NCBI GenBank assembly: GCA_964410945.1 | Contig: CAYPJE010000030.1 | Span: forward strand, 1-38,564 | Direction: 5' to 3' | Source of the DNA: CAYPJE01 sp964410945 | GTDB lineage: Bacteria > Fidelibacterota > Marinisomatia > Marinisomatales > TCS56 | Length of the DNA stretch: 38,564 nucleotides | Program-made: the position numbers and the translations under genes | The notes under the pieces: generated by a model | Databases searched by the model: none | What the model was told of the DNA's origin: nothing | What the model saw: the letters and a program-made list of their open reading frames with translations, nothing else | In this document: piece after piece, positions 14,112 to 22,688 of the stretch | Numbering within the stretch: position 1 is the first letter of the stretch | How the letters are laid out: every line of letters starts with the position of its first letter

Positions 14112-15792
14112 AACTGTAATGATATTGGGTGGCTGGGGCCTGGTTGGCCGCGCCATCTCATTTGCTGTCCTGGAGAAACAACCAACCAAACTGGTGCTGA
14201 CATCACTACGCGCCGATGAGGCGCGCGAGATTGAAGAAGAATTGCAGGACCACTCCACCAATTCCGGTACCGAAATCGTGTCTGAATGGGGAGATATTTT
14301 TGTACGGGAGGAATACCGTTATATACCCCGGGCCGATGTCCATGCTGATCCTGAAATGCGAAAAAACCTCATCGCCGATTTATTCGATGAGTTTAAACCG
14401 GATCTGCTGCAATCCACAGCCATCTACAACCTGTTTACGGCCCATAATCCGGAAATAATTATCGATTGTATCAATACTGCTACGGCGGTAGCCTATCAGA
14501 ATCCCTATGATAAGATTGCCAAGGTCCGTAATGCCATCAAGGATGATCAGATTAATGAAGATTTTGTATATAATGTCGAAGAGACCATCCTTTCCCAGGA
14601 GGTGCCCCAGTTGATTCGTCATATGCAGATTATGATTGAATCGATGAAAACTGCCAGGACCCGTTTTTACCTGAAAATCGGGACATCGGGAACCGGGGGG
14701 ATGGGATTTAATATTCCCTACACACATTCAGAAGTGAAACCATCACGATTGCTGCTGGGAAAATCATCAATTGCCGGCGCCCATACCATGATGCTGTTCC
14801 TGCTGGGCCGTACACCAGACTCGCCGATTATCAAGGAAATCAAACCATCGGCCGCGATTGCCTGGAAGGAAGTGGGATTCGGAAAAATCAAGCGTCGGGG
14901 ACGTTTCATTCCTCTCTATGATGCTGATCCCAATAATCCCAATGAATTGAAGGGCGAATTGACTCCCGGTGGTGACGGAAACTGGAAACGAGATGGCGAC
15001 GAAGTGTTGGAGTCGGTTTATATTGATGCTGGGGAAAACGGCTATTTTTCCATGGGCGAATTTGCAGTGATTACTTCAGAAGGTCAGATGGAATTCGTGA
15101 CTCCGGAAGAGATCGCTGACCGGGCAATAATGGAAATTCAGGGTGGTAACACCGGCAGCGATATTGTCACAGCCCTGGATGCTGCCGTACTGGGGCCCAC
15201 CTACCGGGCGGCCCTGATTCGACAGAATGCTCTTAACCGGATGCTTGAGCTTCAGGAAAGACATTCCACCGAATCCGTTGGTTTCGAATTGCTTGGCCCG
15301 CCACGCCTCACAAAGCTGCTGTACGAGGGGTATCTCATCCATCGTATTTGCGGTAAATTAGAGAATATTCACGACTACAGTGATGATGTTCTGAGCCGGA
15401 TGGCTCTGGATGTTATTGAAGATGACGAGTGTTTGAGAAAGACTATTCTGTCAATAGGGACGCCAATTTTATTACCGGATGGAAAAAATTATCTGCGCGG
15501 GCCGGAAATCTCCGAACCGAATTTCGAGGGGGTGGATTCAATCACGATCACGCCGGAGATGATAGAGGAATGGGCCGATAAAGCCTGGGTCGACCTGCGG
15601 GCCGGTTGCTTTTCCAAATGGAAGGAGCGGGTCCACGGACTGGCTGATGCCATGGATGAGATCAAGGAGCGCGATTATTCCTCATATTATTACCGCAAGC
15701 GTAAATTCTCCCTGCAGGGCGATGTGCTGGATATCTCCCGGGCGGTAAGCTGGGTATTTGAAACTGAAGATGAAGGCTATCGCATTAAGTAG
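14095..15792 (+). CDS. Large NAD(P)-binding Rossmann-fold protein of unknown function
   Basis: A 565-residue protein. The N-terminus is a Rossmann nucleotide-binding segment, TVMILGGWGLVGRAI (residues 7-21), in SDR-epimerase style but with GGWGLVG instead of GGxGFIG. Later conserved-looking stretches are LKIGTSGTGGMGFNIPYTHS, LGKSSIAGAHTMMLFLLGR and IKPSAAIAWKEVG, which read like a substrate site. It is about 250 residues longer than a plain SDR, with an extra helical C-terminal half (about 350-565). The ATG follows AAAGGAAG within the rluB 3' end, so it belongs to the trpS-scp-rluB transcript. No membrane segments or signal peptide are visible. I do not recognise a characterised homologue; a dehydrogenase or epimerase is only a class-level guess. 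Confidence 0.75.
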   Translation: MDIKGKTVMILGGWGLVGRAISFAVLEKQPTKLVLTSLRADEAREIEEELQDHSTNSGTEIVSEWGDIFVREEYRYIPRADVHADPEMRKNLIADLFDEFKPDLLQSTAIYNLFTAHNPEIIIDCINTATAVAYQNPYDKIAKVRNAIKDDQINEDFVYNVEETILSQEVPQLIRHMQIMIESMKTARTRFYLKIGTSGTGGMGFNIPYTHSEVKPSRLLLGKSSIAGAHTMMLFLLGRTPDSPIIKEIKPSAAIAWKEVGFGKIKRRGRFIPLYDADPNNPNELKGELTPGGDGNWKRDGDEVLESVYIDAGENGYFSMGEFAVITSEGQMEFVTPEEIADRAIMEIQGGNTGSDIVTALDAAVLGPTYRAALIRQNALNRMLELQERHSTESVGFELLGPPRLTKLLYEGYLIHRICGKLENIHDYSDDVLSRMALDVIEDDECLRKTILSIGTPILLPDGKNYLRGPEISEPNFEGVDSITITPEMIEEWADKAWVDLRAGCFSKWKERVHGLADAMDEIKERDYSSYYYRKRKFSLQGDVLDISRAVSWVFETEDEGYRIK

Positions 15793-15804
15793 CGTTTGTA
15801 CTTC

Positions 15805-15820
15805 CGGCCAAATCAGGCCG
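15805..15820. terminator. Short GC hairpin after the Rossmann gene
   Basis: CGGCC, six bases, GGCCG, 12 bases after the stop codon. Only five pairs and no T-run follow, so this is a weak terminator at best. Confidence 0.25.
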
Positions 15821-15893
15821 CATAAAATATTAATAATATTGGTAGTGTTGGGAGGCAGTTTTAAATTCCCCAGCTAATATGGAATTGATATAG

Positions 15894-18524
15894 ATGATTA
15901 TAGCAATTGACGGTCCGGCAGCCTCCGGAAAAAGCACCACCGCTCGCCTGGTAGCAGACCGGCTGGGAGTTACCTATCTGGATACCGGTGCCATGTACCG
16001 GGCGGTAACTTTGGCCGTCCTGGAAAATCAGGTGGCCTTTGACGATGAGTCTGGAATAAATGAATTGTTGACCGGTCTTGAACTTGATTTATCAACCAAT
16101 GATGATCAGACGCAAATTCTGCTATCCGGAACCGATGTATCGGAAGCAATCAGGAGCCTGAAAGTCACTGAAAATGTGAGTGCCGTCAGTGCCTTGCCGG
16201 CCGTACGTGATGCAATGGTAACAATCCAGCGTACGATCGGTAGTCGGCAGGACTGTGTTATCGAAGGCCGTGATATCGGAACAGTTGTGTTCCCGAAGGC
16301 CGAGTTCAAATTCTATATTATTGCTGATTATGAAGCCCGTGCCAAACGCCGTTTGCTGGACCTGGAAAAACTGGGCGAAGAACGGCCATTGGATGAGCTG
16401 ATTGAAGATCTGAAGTTGCGTGACCATAAGGATTCCACACGGGATCATTCACCACTTCAGCAGGCGGAAGATGCGATTGTGATCGATACTTCCGATCTGA
16501 CGATAGAAAAACAAGTAACCCTGATAGTTGACCAGGTTAAGAGTCAGCTGAACAAGGAAAAAATGATGACTGAAAATAAACACCCCCAACAGGTAGCTGA
16601 AGAGACAACCCCGGAGGCAGCTCCGGAAGTCAGCGTAGAAACCCCGGATGTTTCTGCTCCTGAAGTTGATCAGGAAGATACAGCCGAGACTGCGCCTGCT
16701 GTCGAACCGGAAAAACCGGTAATCGATTATCTTAATCCGGATATTTTTGAAAATATTAAAGTGATCTCCAAGCGTGAGCTGGAAGAGCAAATGGTGGAAG
16801 AAGGTGTCCCTCAGGATATCCAGCAGAAATATTTTAACACGATATCTGAAATATCTGAAAACCAGGTTATTTCCGGACGTATAATCGGCGTAAATGAAAA
16901 AGAAGTACTGGTTGATATCGGTTTTAAATCCGAAGGTATTATCAATCGGACTGAATTCGGTGACGAGACACCTAAAATCGGTGAGAAAATGGAGGTTTTC
17001 CTCGAGCATCTGGAAGACAGAAGCGGGAAGACAGTCCTTTCCAAAGAGAAAGCCGATTTCATGCGTCGCTGGAGAGAAATCAAAGACTTATTTACATCTG
17101 AAGAGATTGTCAAGGGACGAATTGTCCGCCGAATCAAAGGTGGTATGGTTGTCGATCTTAAAGGCGTACAGGCCTTCCTGCCTGGCTCACAGATTGATGT
17201 TCGTCCGGTCCAGGATTTCGATCGTTATCTGGATCAGGAAATCGATCTCAGGATTGTCAAATTGAATGAAACCAGGAAAAATATTGTCGTTTCCCATAAA
17301 GTCATTCTGGAAGAAAGCCTTAAGGAGCAGCGTGCTGCCTTGTTCGATAAGATCGAAGCCGGACAGGTTCTGGAAGGCCGGGTCAAGAATATTACCGACT
17401 TCGGTGTATTTATCGACTTGGGCGGTATTGATGGTTTACTCCATATTACCGATCTTTCCTGGGGTCGTGTGAATCATCCATCTGAAATCGTGAAAATGGA
17501 TGATACACTTACGGTGAAGGTTATTGACTATGACCAGGAGAAGAAACGTGTTTCCCTGGGCCTGAAACAATTATCACCGCACCCATGGGAGAACGTGGAA
17601 GAGAAATACCCGATCGAATCCAAGATTCAGGGTAAAGTTGTCAGTATGACAAACTACGGTGTTTTCGTGGAGATTGAGCCCGGTGTAGAAGGCCTGATCC
17701 ACGTTTCAGAAATGTCATGGACCCGTCATGTTCGTAACCCATCTGAAATCTATTCAATGGGTGATGAAGTCGAGGCAACTGTCCTTTCGATTGATTCGGA
17801 AGAACGTAAAATCAGCCTGGGTGCCAAACAGCTTCAGCCCGATCCATGGGATGAAATCGAAGACCGCTTCATGGTTGGTACTGTGCAGAATGGCAAAGTC
17901 ATTAACCTGACCCAGTTCGGCGCTTTTGTTGAATTGGCCGAAGGCATCGATGGCTTGATCCATGTCTCCGACCTTTCGTGGACCAAAGTAATTCGCCACC
18001 CGAAAGAGATCCTGGAGAAAAATCAGGAAGTTGAAGTGCGGGTACTGGAAGTATCGCGCGAAAGCCGACGGATATCCCTGGGACTCAAGCAGGTCAGTGA
18101 CGATCCATGGCCGGAGATAATCCAGAAATTCGCCGGTGGTATCACTGTCGAAGGTGAAATTATCCGCGTTCTCGATAAGGGTATTATCGTTCAGCTGGAG
18201 ATGGATGTGGAAGGTATCATACCGATCACCAAATTTTCCAAACGCGATCGTAAGAATATTGCCCGGAAATTCAAGACCGGGGAAACTATCGAGGCCGTTG
18301 TCATGGAAGTCAAACCGGACGACAAGAAAGTCATCCTGTTTGCCGACGATCTTGGTGTAGAAGAAAAGAGCACTAAGAAAGATGACGTAGCCGAGTTCCT
18401 GGATAACCAGGAAGCGCCGGCTGGAGAAAAAATCGAACTTCCCGAAGGCCTTTCCCTGGAGACAGAGGAAGAATCTTCAGAGGATGAAAAACCCAAGGAT
18501 ACCGAATCCAAGGATAGTGAATAA
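15894..18524 (+). CDS. cmk-rpsA: Cytidylate kinase fused to ribosomal protein S1
   Basis: An 876-residue two-part protein. Residues 1-223 are a complete CMP/dCMP kinase: P-loop GPAASGKSTTA (7-17), YLDTGAMYRAV, VIEGRDIGTVVFP and RDHKDSTRDHSPL. Residues 224-876 are a complete S1 protein: an acidic Pro/Glu-rich lead (about 225-275), then six S1 OB domains near 322-386, 403-469, 491-559, 576-645, 663-732 and 749-818, and an acidic tail. The repeats 3-5 carry the strongest S1 signature (GVFIDLGGIDGLLHITDLSW and relatives). cmk and rpsA are neighbours in many bacteria; here no stop separates them. S1 brings mRNA to the 30S subunit, while Cmk makes CDP. An internal ribosome site lies at the junction, so full-length and S1-only products may both exist. 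Confidence 0.93.
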   Translation: MIIAIDGPAASGKSTTARLVADRLGVTYLDTGAMYRAVTLAVLENQVAFDDESGINELLTGLELDLSTNDDQTQILLSGTDVSEAIRSLKVTENVSAVSALPAVRDAMVTIQRTIGSRQDCVIEGRDIGTVVFPKAEFKFYIIADYEARAKRRLLDLEKLGEERPLDELIEDLKLRDHKDSTRDHSPLQQAEDAIVIDTSDLTIEKQVTLIVDQVKSQLNKEKMMTENKHPQQVAEETTPEAAPEVSVETPDVSAPEVDQEDTAETAPAVEPEKPVIDYLNPDIFENIKVISKRELEEQMVEEGVPQDIQQKYFNTISEISENQVISGRIIGVNEKEVLVDIGFKSEGIINRTEFGDETPKIGEKMEVFLEHLEDRSGKTVLSKEKADFMRRWREIKDLFTSEEIVKGRIVRRIKGGMVVDLKGVQAFLPGSQIDVRPVQDFDRYLDQEIDLRIVKLNETRKNIVVSHKVILEESLKEQRAALFDKIEAGQVLEGRVKNITDFGVFIDLGGIDGLLHITDLSWGRVNHPSEIVKMDDTLTVKVIDYDQEKKRVSLGLKQLSPHPWENVEEKYPIESKIQGKVVSMTNYGVFVEIEPGVEGLIHVSEMSWTRHVRNPSEIYSMGDEVEATVLSIDSEERKISLGAKQLQPDPWDEIEDRFMVGTVQNGKVINLTQFGAFVELAEGIDGLIHVSDLSWTKVIRHPKEILEKNQEVEVRVLEVSRESRRISLGLKQVSDDPWPEIIQKFAGGITVEGEIIRVLDKGIIVQLEMDVEGIIPITKFSKRDRKNIARKFKTGETIEAVVMEVKPDDKKVILFADDLGVEEKSTKKDDVAEFLDNQEAPAGEKIELPEGLSLETEEESSEDEKPKDTESKDSE
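16554..16568 (+). promoter_or_regulatory. Internal ribosome binding site and ATG-ATG at the Cmk/S1 junction
   Basis: AAGGA at 16554-16558 is followed by in-frame ATG at 16563 and again at 16566 (spacing 4 and 7 bases). They encode residues 224 and 225 of the fusion, exactly where Cmk ends. Initiation here would give a free S1 of 652-653 residues. This site is better than the one before the cmk start at 15894, where only a GGA about a dozen bases upstream is seen. Confidence 0.6.
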
Positions 18525-18545
18525 AGCTATTTGAGGTAATTTACC

Positions 18546-19517
18546 TTGGGATTTAAACTATTCCCAACACGCCAGCAGTTTGGATACCTTAGCGGGGCCT
18601 TCCTGCTGGCGTTTCTATTGTGGCTGTTTGTTACCAGTCATAAAAATTTCAGTATTACGATGGAAGTTCCGATTGAGGTCAGGAACATCCAGGCTAAAAA
18701 GACGTTACGGCAGGAGATTCCCCACATGGCTCAGGTTCGCTTCAATGGGACAGGGGGAGCTCTTCTGGAAGCATACCTGTTTAAGAATTTCTTTGATTTG
18801 AAACTGGTACTCGATCTGGAAAGAATGCAAACAGAATATGATTTTGTGTTGAATGAGTATTTTGATAATTATCCTCAAAAAATTTATATTCCAAATTCAT
18901 TCAATATCGAATATGTTGAGGTCATATATCCAGATTCACTTCATATCGCACTGGATGATATAATGGTCAAAGAAGTCCCGGTAATTAATAATTTTCATGT
19001 GACTGCCGCTCCGGGATATCTGATAATGGGCCGCCCTGTATTGAATCCCAGACAGATTGAGATTTCCGGTCCTAAAGAACTGGTCCGCGATATAAGTGAA
19101 CTGGATTTGGTAGCCGATACTCTGATCGGAGCAGAAAATCCGATCCGCGAATCTGTCAGGATTGAGGGATTGGATCGACTGATTAATGTATCTCAGCCAA
19201 CCGTTGAATATCGACTGGATGTTCAGGCAATTGGCGAACGAATAATTTCGGAAATCCCGGTAACCGTGACAAATATATTACCTAACCTGCGTGTTTTTGT
19301 AAATCCGCGCACAGTTTCCCTGACAATTACCGGTGGTTTGAATCAAATAGCCAGCGTTGATCCGGAAGACATTGAGGTTACGATAGATTTTGGAGCTCAG
19401 TGGAATCCCCGTCAGCAGTTTTATGAACCATCTGTGAGGGTTCCGTCCGGTTTGATCAGGTGGAGTGATTTATCGCCGAAAAACCTGGAATTGGTGGTTA
19501 CCAGGGAAATCAATTGA
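18546..19517 (+). CDS. YbbR-domain membrane-anchored protein
   Basis: A 323-residue protein with one N-terminal membrane anchor (about residues 14-30, GYLSGAFLLAFLLWLFVTS) and an extracytoplasmic part of three YbbR-like beta domains, near 35-130, 135-220 and 228-315. The typical motif is VPIEVRNI / VPVINNFHV / IPVTVTNI at each domain start. In Firmicutes YbbR (CdaR) regulates the diadenylate cyclase CdaA; no cyclase gene is present here, so that role is not supported by context. The TTG start at 18546 follows GAGGT by 8 bases. The stop TGA overlaps the TTG start of tsaD. The gene sits 21 bases after the S1 fusion, probably in one transcript. Confidence 0.8.
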   Translation: MGFKLFPTRQQFGYLSGAFLLAFLLWLFVTSHKNFSITMEVPIEVRNIQAKKTLRQEIPHMAQVRFNGTGGALLEAYLFKNFFDLKLVLDLERMQTEYDFVLNEYFDNYPQKIYIPNSFNIEYVEVIYPDSLHIALDDIMVKEVPVINNFHVTAAPGYLIMGRPVLNPRQIEISGPKELVRDISELDLVADTLIGAENPIRESVRIEGLDRLINVSQPTVEYRLDVQAIGERIISEIPVTVTNILPNLRVFVNPRTVSLTITGGLNQIASVDPEDIEVTIDFGAQWNPRQQFYEPSVRVPSGLIRWSDLSPKNLELVVTREIN

Positions 19518-20515
19518 TTGTACTGGGGATAGAATCGTCCTGCGATGAGACAGCGGCGGCGGTGTGTGTGGACGGTCAAATTCTGTCAAGCATTGTCAAC
19601 TCACAGGAAATACATCGGCGTTTCGGTGGGGTTGTACCTGAACTGGCCTCACGTGAACATGAACGATTTCTTAACCGGATTGTAGAGCAAGCCCTGCGAG
19701 AAGCAGGAATCAGCACTTCCGAACTGGACGGCATTGCTGTTACTCAGGGGCCTGGACTGGCCGGCACCTTATTAACCGGCGTGTGTTTTGCCAAGGGACT
19801 GGCTCTCAGTCTTGATATTCCGATAGTTGGCGTAAATCACCTGGAAGCCCACATCTTTGCCAATTTTCTTGCAGAGCCTGATTTAAAATTTCCTTTTGTC
19901 TGTTTACTGGTATCCGGTGGGCATACCCAGTTATGGTATGTTGGTGGTTTAGGTAATTACAGGCTTTTGGGGGAAAGCCGCGACGATGCGGCCGGAGAGG
20001 CATTTGATAAAGGCGCCCGCGTTCTTGGTCTGAATTATCCCGGGGGGCCGGCCATAGAGAAACTGGCGCAAAATGGTGATCCGAAGGCAGTTGATTTCCC
20101 GCGGGCTTTCATCAAAACAAATATTCTTGAATTCAGCTTTAGCGGTTTGAAGACTGCCCTGCTGTATTTCATGGATGGATTTTCACCGGAAGAGGGAATG
20201 TCCTTGTCCGACGTAGCGGCCAGTTACCAGGCGGCGATTATTGACGTGCTGGTATACAAGCTGAATCAGGCCGTCAGGCAGACAGGTGTCAGAACCTGTG
20301 TGATTGCCGGGGGTGTCGCAGCCAACAAACTCCTGAGGTCATCAGTGGCTGATGTTCTCGGGCAAGATATTAAGGTGTTGTTTCCGGATATAGCCCTGTG
20401 TACCGATAATGCAGCAATGGTAGGCTATCTGGGGGAAAAGTATTTGAATGATGGACAAAATTCAAAAATATCATTTCCCATCAAACCAAATTTCAGCCTG
20501 ATTTCGGAACGATGA
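19514..20515 (+). CDS. tsaD: tRNA N6-adenosine threonylcarbamoyltransferase
   Basis: A 333-residue ASKHA-fold metalloenzyme that transfers threonylcarbamoyl to A37 of ANN-decoding tRNAs, acting with TsaB and TsaE (neither in this window). Signatures: VLGIESSCDETAAAV at the N-terminus, NHLEAHIFAN (metal ligands H109 and H113), VSGGHTQL (133-140), and the third ligand region CTDNAAMVG near the C-terminus. The length is normal. It begins with TTG overlapping the ybbR stop (TTGA) and overlaps the next gene by 4 bases (ATGA), so it is translationally coupled on both sides. Confidence 0.97.
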   Translation: MIVLGIESSCDETAAAVCVDGQILSSIVNSQEIHRRFGGVVPELASREHERFLNRIVEQALREAGISTSELDGIAVTQGPGLAGTLLTGVCFAKGLALSLDIPIVGVNHLEAHIFANFLAEPDLKFPFVCLLVSGGHTQLWYVGGLGNYRLLGESRDDAAGEAFDKGARVLGLNYPGGPAIEKLAQNGDPKAVDFPRAFIKTNILEFSFSGLKTALLYFMDGFSPEEGMSLSDVAASYQAAIIDVLVYKLNQAVRQTGVRTCVIAGGVAANKLLRSSVADVLGQDIKVLFPDIALCTDNAAMVGYLGEKYLNDGQNSKISFPIKPNFSLISER

Positions 20516-22623
20516 TTAATTTTGATTTTATAAGATCGATGGACATCGAATACTGGTTGCTGCTGGCGGTGGCCGGGATTATACTGATATACAGTTACTG
20601 GCATTTTCGTAAACAGCGGTTTGTTAAAATATTATTTTTTATTCGGTTAATGATTATTGCCAGTGTATTAACACTATTGTTGCAGCCCGAATTGGAAATC
20701 AAACGATCGCTGAATCTTCCCCGGGCCTGGTATCTGTTCTATGATAATTCATTGAGCATGGGATATCATCAGAATAATTCTCTCGCTGCTTTGAATAATG
20801 GCCTGAATGAGCTACATGCAAATATCCTGAAACGTGATATTTTCCTGAAAGTGTTTTCATTCTCTCAGGACATACAGGAGCGCTATTCCGAGCCGGAGAT
20901 TATTGCCGATGGTACCTCAACTGATATGGGTAAAGTAATCAGTCAGATTTCACACCTCAATCCAAGTTTTTCCGCGGGAGCCATTATTGTCAGTGATGGA
21001 CAACCGACGCAGGGTATCGACCCGACCCAGGCCACTGAAAATATCAATATTCCAATATTCACGATCGGTGTTGGTGATACAACGCCGATGATTGATGTAT
21101 CCATTCATTCGGTAGATGTACCTACGGTGGCAGTCAAAGGTGAGGATCTGACTTTATCCATAATAATTACCTCCACCGGGGATGTTAACCAGCGTGGAAA
21201 TGTAATTCTCCTGGATGGCGATAAACCAATCGGCTCAAAAATTATTTCGATCCGCGGTCAGGGCAGCCGACAGGAAGTAAGATTCCAGTTTCAACCCCAG
21301 AAGCTGGGTGTGAACACCTATGATGTAATTACCTCATCCCTGAAAGATGAAATCAATGTACAGAATAATCGCCACCGGTTTGATGTAACCATTCTGAAAG
21401 ATAAATATCAGGTGGCATTGATAACAGGAAGGCCAAATTATAATACGGCTGTAATCAAGAACATCATTGGTAAACAGGGTCGGATTGCTTTAACCCATTT
21501 TATTCAGGTAAACGATGATTTCAGGCCTGATATTAAACAGTTCTGGGAAACGAAATTCGATCTGATAATATTTGATAACTTTCCGGTGACTCCGATAAGT
21601 GCCCAGTGGCAGAGGGTCTTTGGACGAAAGCTGATTGCCCATCAATCCTCATTGGCCTGGATCGTGGGCCCTGATATTACCCAAGGCAGTGGCCAAAGCC
21701 TGTACCCGTTTTTTCATTTGAAACCATACGGTGAGGTTTTTGACAAACAAAAATATTACTCCTGGTATTTCAGCAATGATTTCCATAGTTCGTCCATAGG
21801 TGTGAATATATCACCTGGGAATATTCCCCCGGAGAACCAGTTGCCACCATTGCATCCTGGACTGCAGGTTGAAGGCAATGATCCGGCCATAAACAGTCAG
21901 TTGTTTTTATCAGGACCGGTTACAATCCCGTTGGTGTTATACGGTGAAATTGAAGGATTACGTTCCTGGGTCTGGACCTCCAATGGTTTGAGCCGTCTGT
22001 ATTATAATTTGACGGGGAGTAAATACCGGTCTTTTGCCGAACAATACCTGACCAGCAATATCAGCTGGCTATTAAGGATGGTAGGTACTGAGCAGCTGTT
22101 TTTCCGCTTGAATAAGGATATATTTCAGCAGGGTGAGGCAATAATCGTAACCGGGAATATGGTTGGAGGAACCGGTAAATTAACCCCTTCCAAAGCATTT
22201 ATCCGTGTTTACCGTGATACCAAGCGGGTATCTTCAGCCGAATTGGTATATAATTCTGATAATCAACGCTGGGAAGGAGAATTGTGGGCGGCCCAACCTG
22301 GTCACTACAATTATGAGATAACTGTGGAGGCTGAAACCAATTCAGCCGTTCAGTCAGGTAGTTTCCGGGTTTCAGAAGGACAAATTGAGCTGAACCGGGT
22401 TTTTGTAAATCGATCGGGAATGGAAGGGATAGCAGCAAACACCAATGGTGAATACTATCCCTGGAATCAACGTTTTAATCTGATGGAGCATTTGAATCCG
22501 GAGGAAACAATCACTATTAAACGGTATTTAATCAGATTTGGAGAGCAATACCTGGTGTTGATCCTCATTCTGGGTTTATTAACTGCGGAGTGGTTAATTC
22601 GCCGCCGATACGGATTGCAATAA
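20512..22623 (+). CDS. Membrane-anchored von Willebrand factor A-domain protein
   Basis: A 703-residue protein. Two N-terminal membrane helices (about 13-30 and 38-57) and a C-terminal one (about 678-697, YLVLILILGLLTAEWLI) bracket a large periplasmic or cytosolic part. A vWA domain follows the second helix: the MIDAS motif is DNSLS (D78, S80, S82), GTSTDMG supplies the Thr, and IIVSDGQP supplies D162. Next comes a Rossmann-like segment (VALITGRPNYNTAVIKNII), then Ig-like strands (about 560-650). The layout resembles the BatA-like or GATase1-like vWA proteins frequent in Planctomycetes, Bacteroidota and relatives, whose function is poorly known. Its ATG overlaps the tsaD stop. No MoxR ATPase, its usual partner, is nearby. 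Confidence 0.75.
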   Translation: MINFDFIRSMDIEYWLLLAVAGIILIYSYWHFRKQRFVKILFFIRLMIIASVLTLLLQPELEIKRSLNLPRAWYLFYDNSLSMGYHQNNSLAALNNGLNELHANILKRDIFLKVFSFSQDIQERYSEPEIIADGTSTDMGKVISQISHLNPSFSAGAIIVSDGQPTQGIDPTQATENINIPIFTIGVGDTTPMIDVSIHSVDVPTVAVKGEDLTLSIIITSTGDVNQRGNVILLDGDKPIGSKIISIRGQGSRQEVRFQFQPQKLGVNTYDVITSSLKDEINVQNNRHRFDVTILKDKYQVALITGRPNYNTAVIKNIIGKQGRIALTHFIQVNDDFRPDIKQFWETKFDLIIFDNFPVTPISAQWQRVFGRKLIAHQSSLAWIVGPDITQGSGQSLYPFFHLKPYGEVFDKQKYYSWYFSNDFHSSSIGVNISPGNIPPENQLPPLHPGLQVEGNDPAINSQLFLSGPVTIPLVLYGEIEGLRSWVWTSNGLSRLYYNLTGSKYRSFAEQYLTSNISWLLRMVGTEQLFFRLNKDIFQQGEAIIVTGNMVGGTGKLTPSKAFIRVYRDTKRVSSAELVYNSDNQRWEGELWAAQPGHYNYEITVEAETNSAVQSGSFRVSEGQIELNRVFVNRSGMEGIAANTNGEYYPWNQRFNLMEHLNPEETITIKRYLIRFGEQYLVLILILGLLTAEWLIRRRYGLQ

Positions 22624-22688
22624 TTTAGTTTCGGGTTTTGTGATATAACCCGGGCAGTGTAGTTTTACAACCTTAATTTGGATACTAT

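Noticed and set aside
16449..17009. A 186-codon minus-strand frame
   Set aside because: Antisense to the cmk-rpsA fusion, whose domains are unmistakable; the product is a low-complexity Phe/Arg/Leu string.
22632..22652. Hairpin CGGGTT ... AACCCG after the vWA gene
   Set aside because: Six pairs, nine-base loop and no T-run; not convincing as a terminator.
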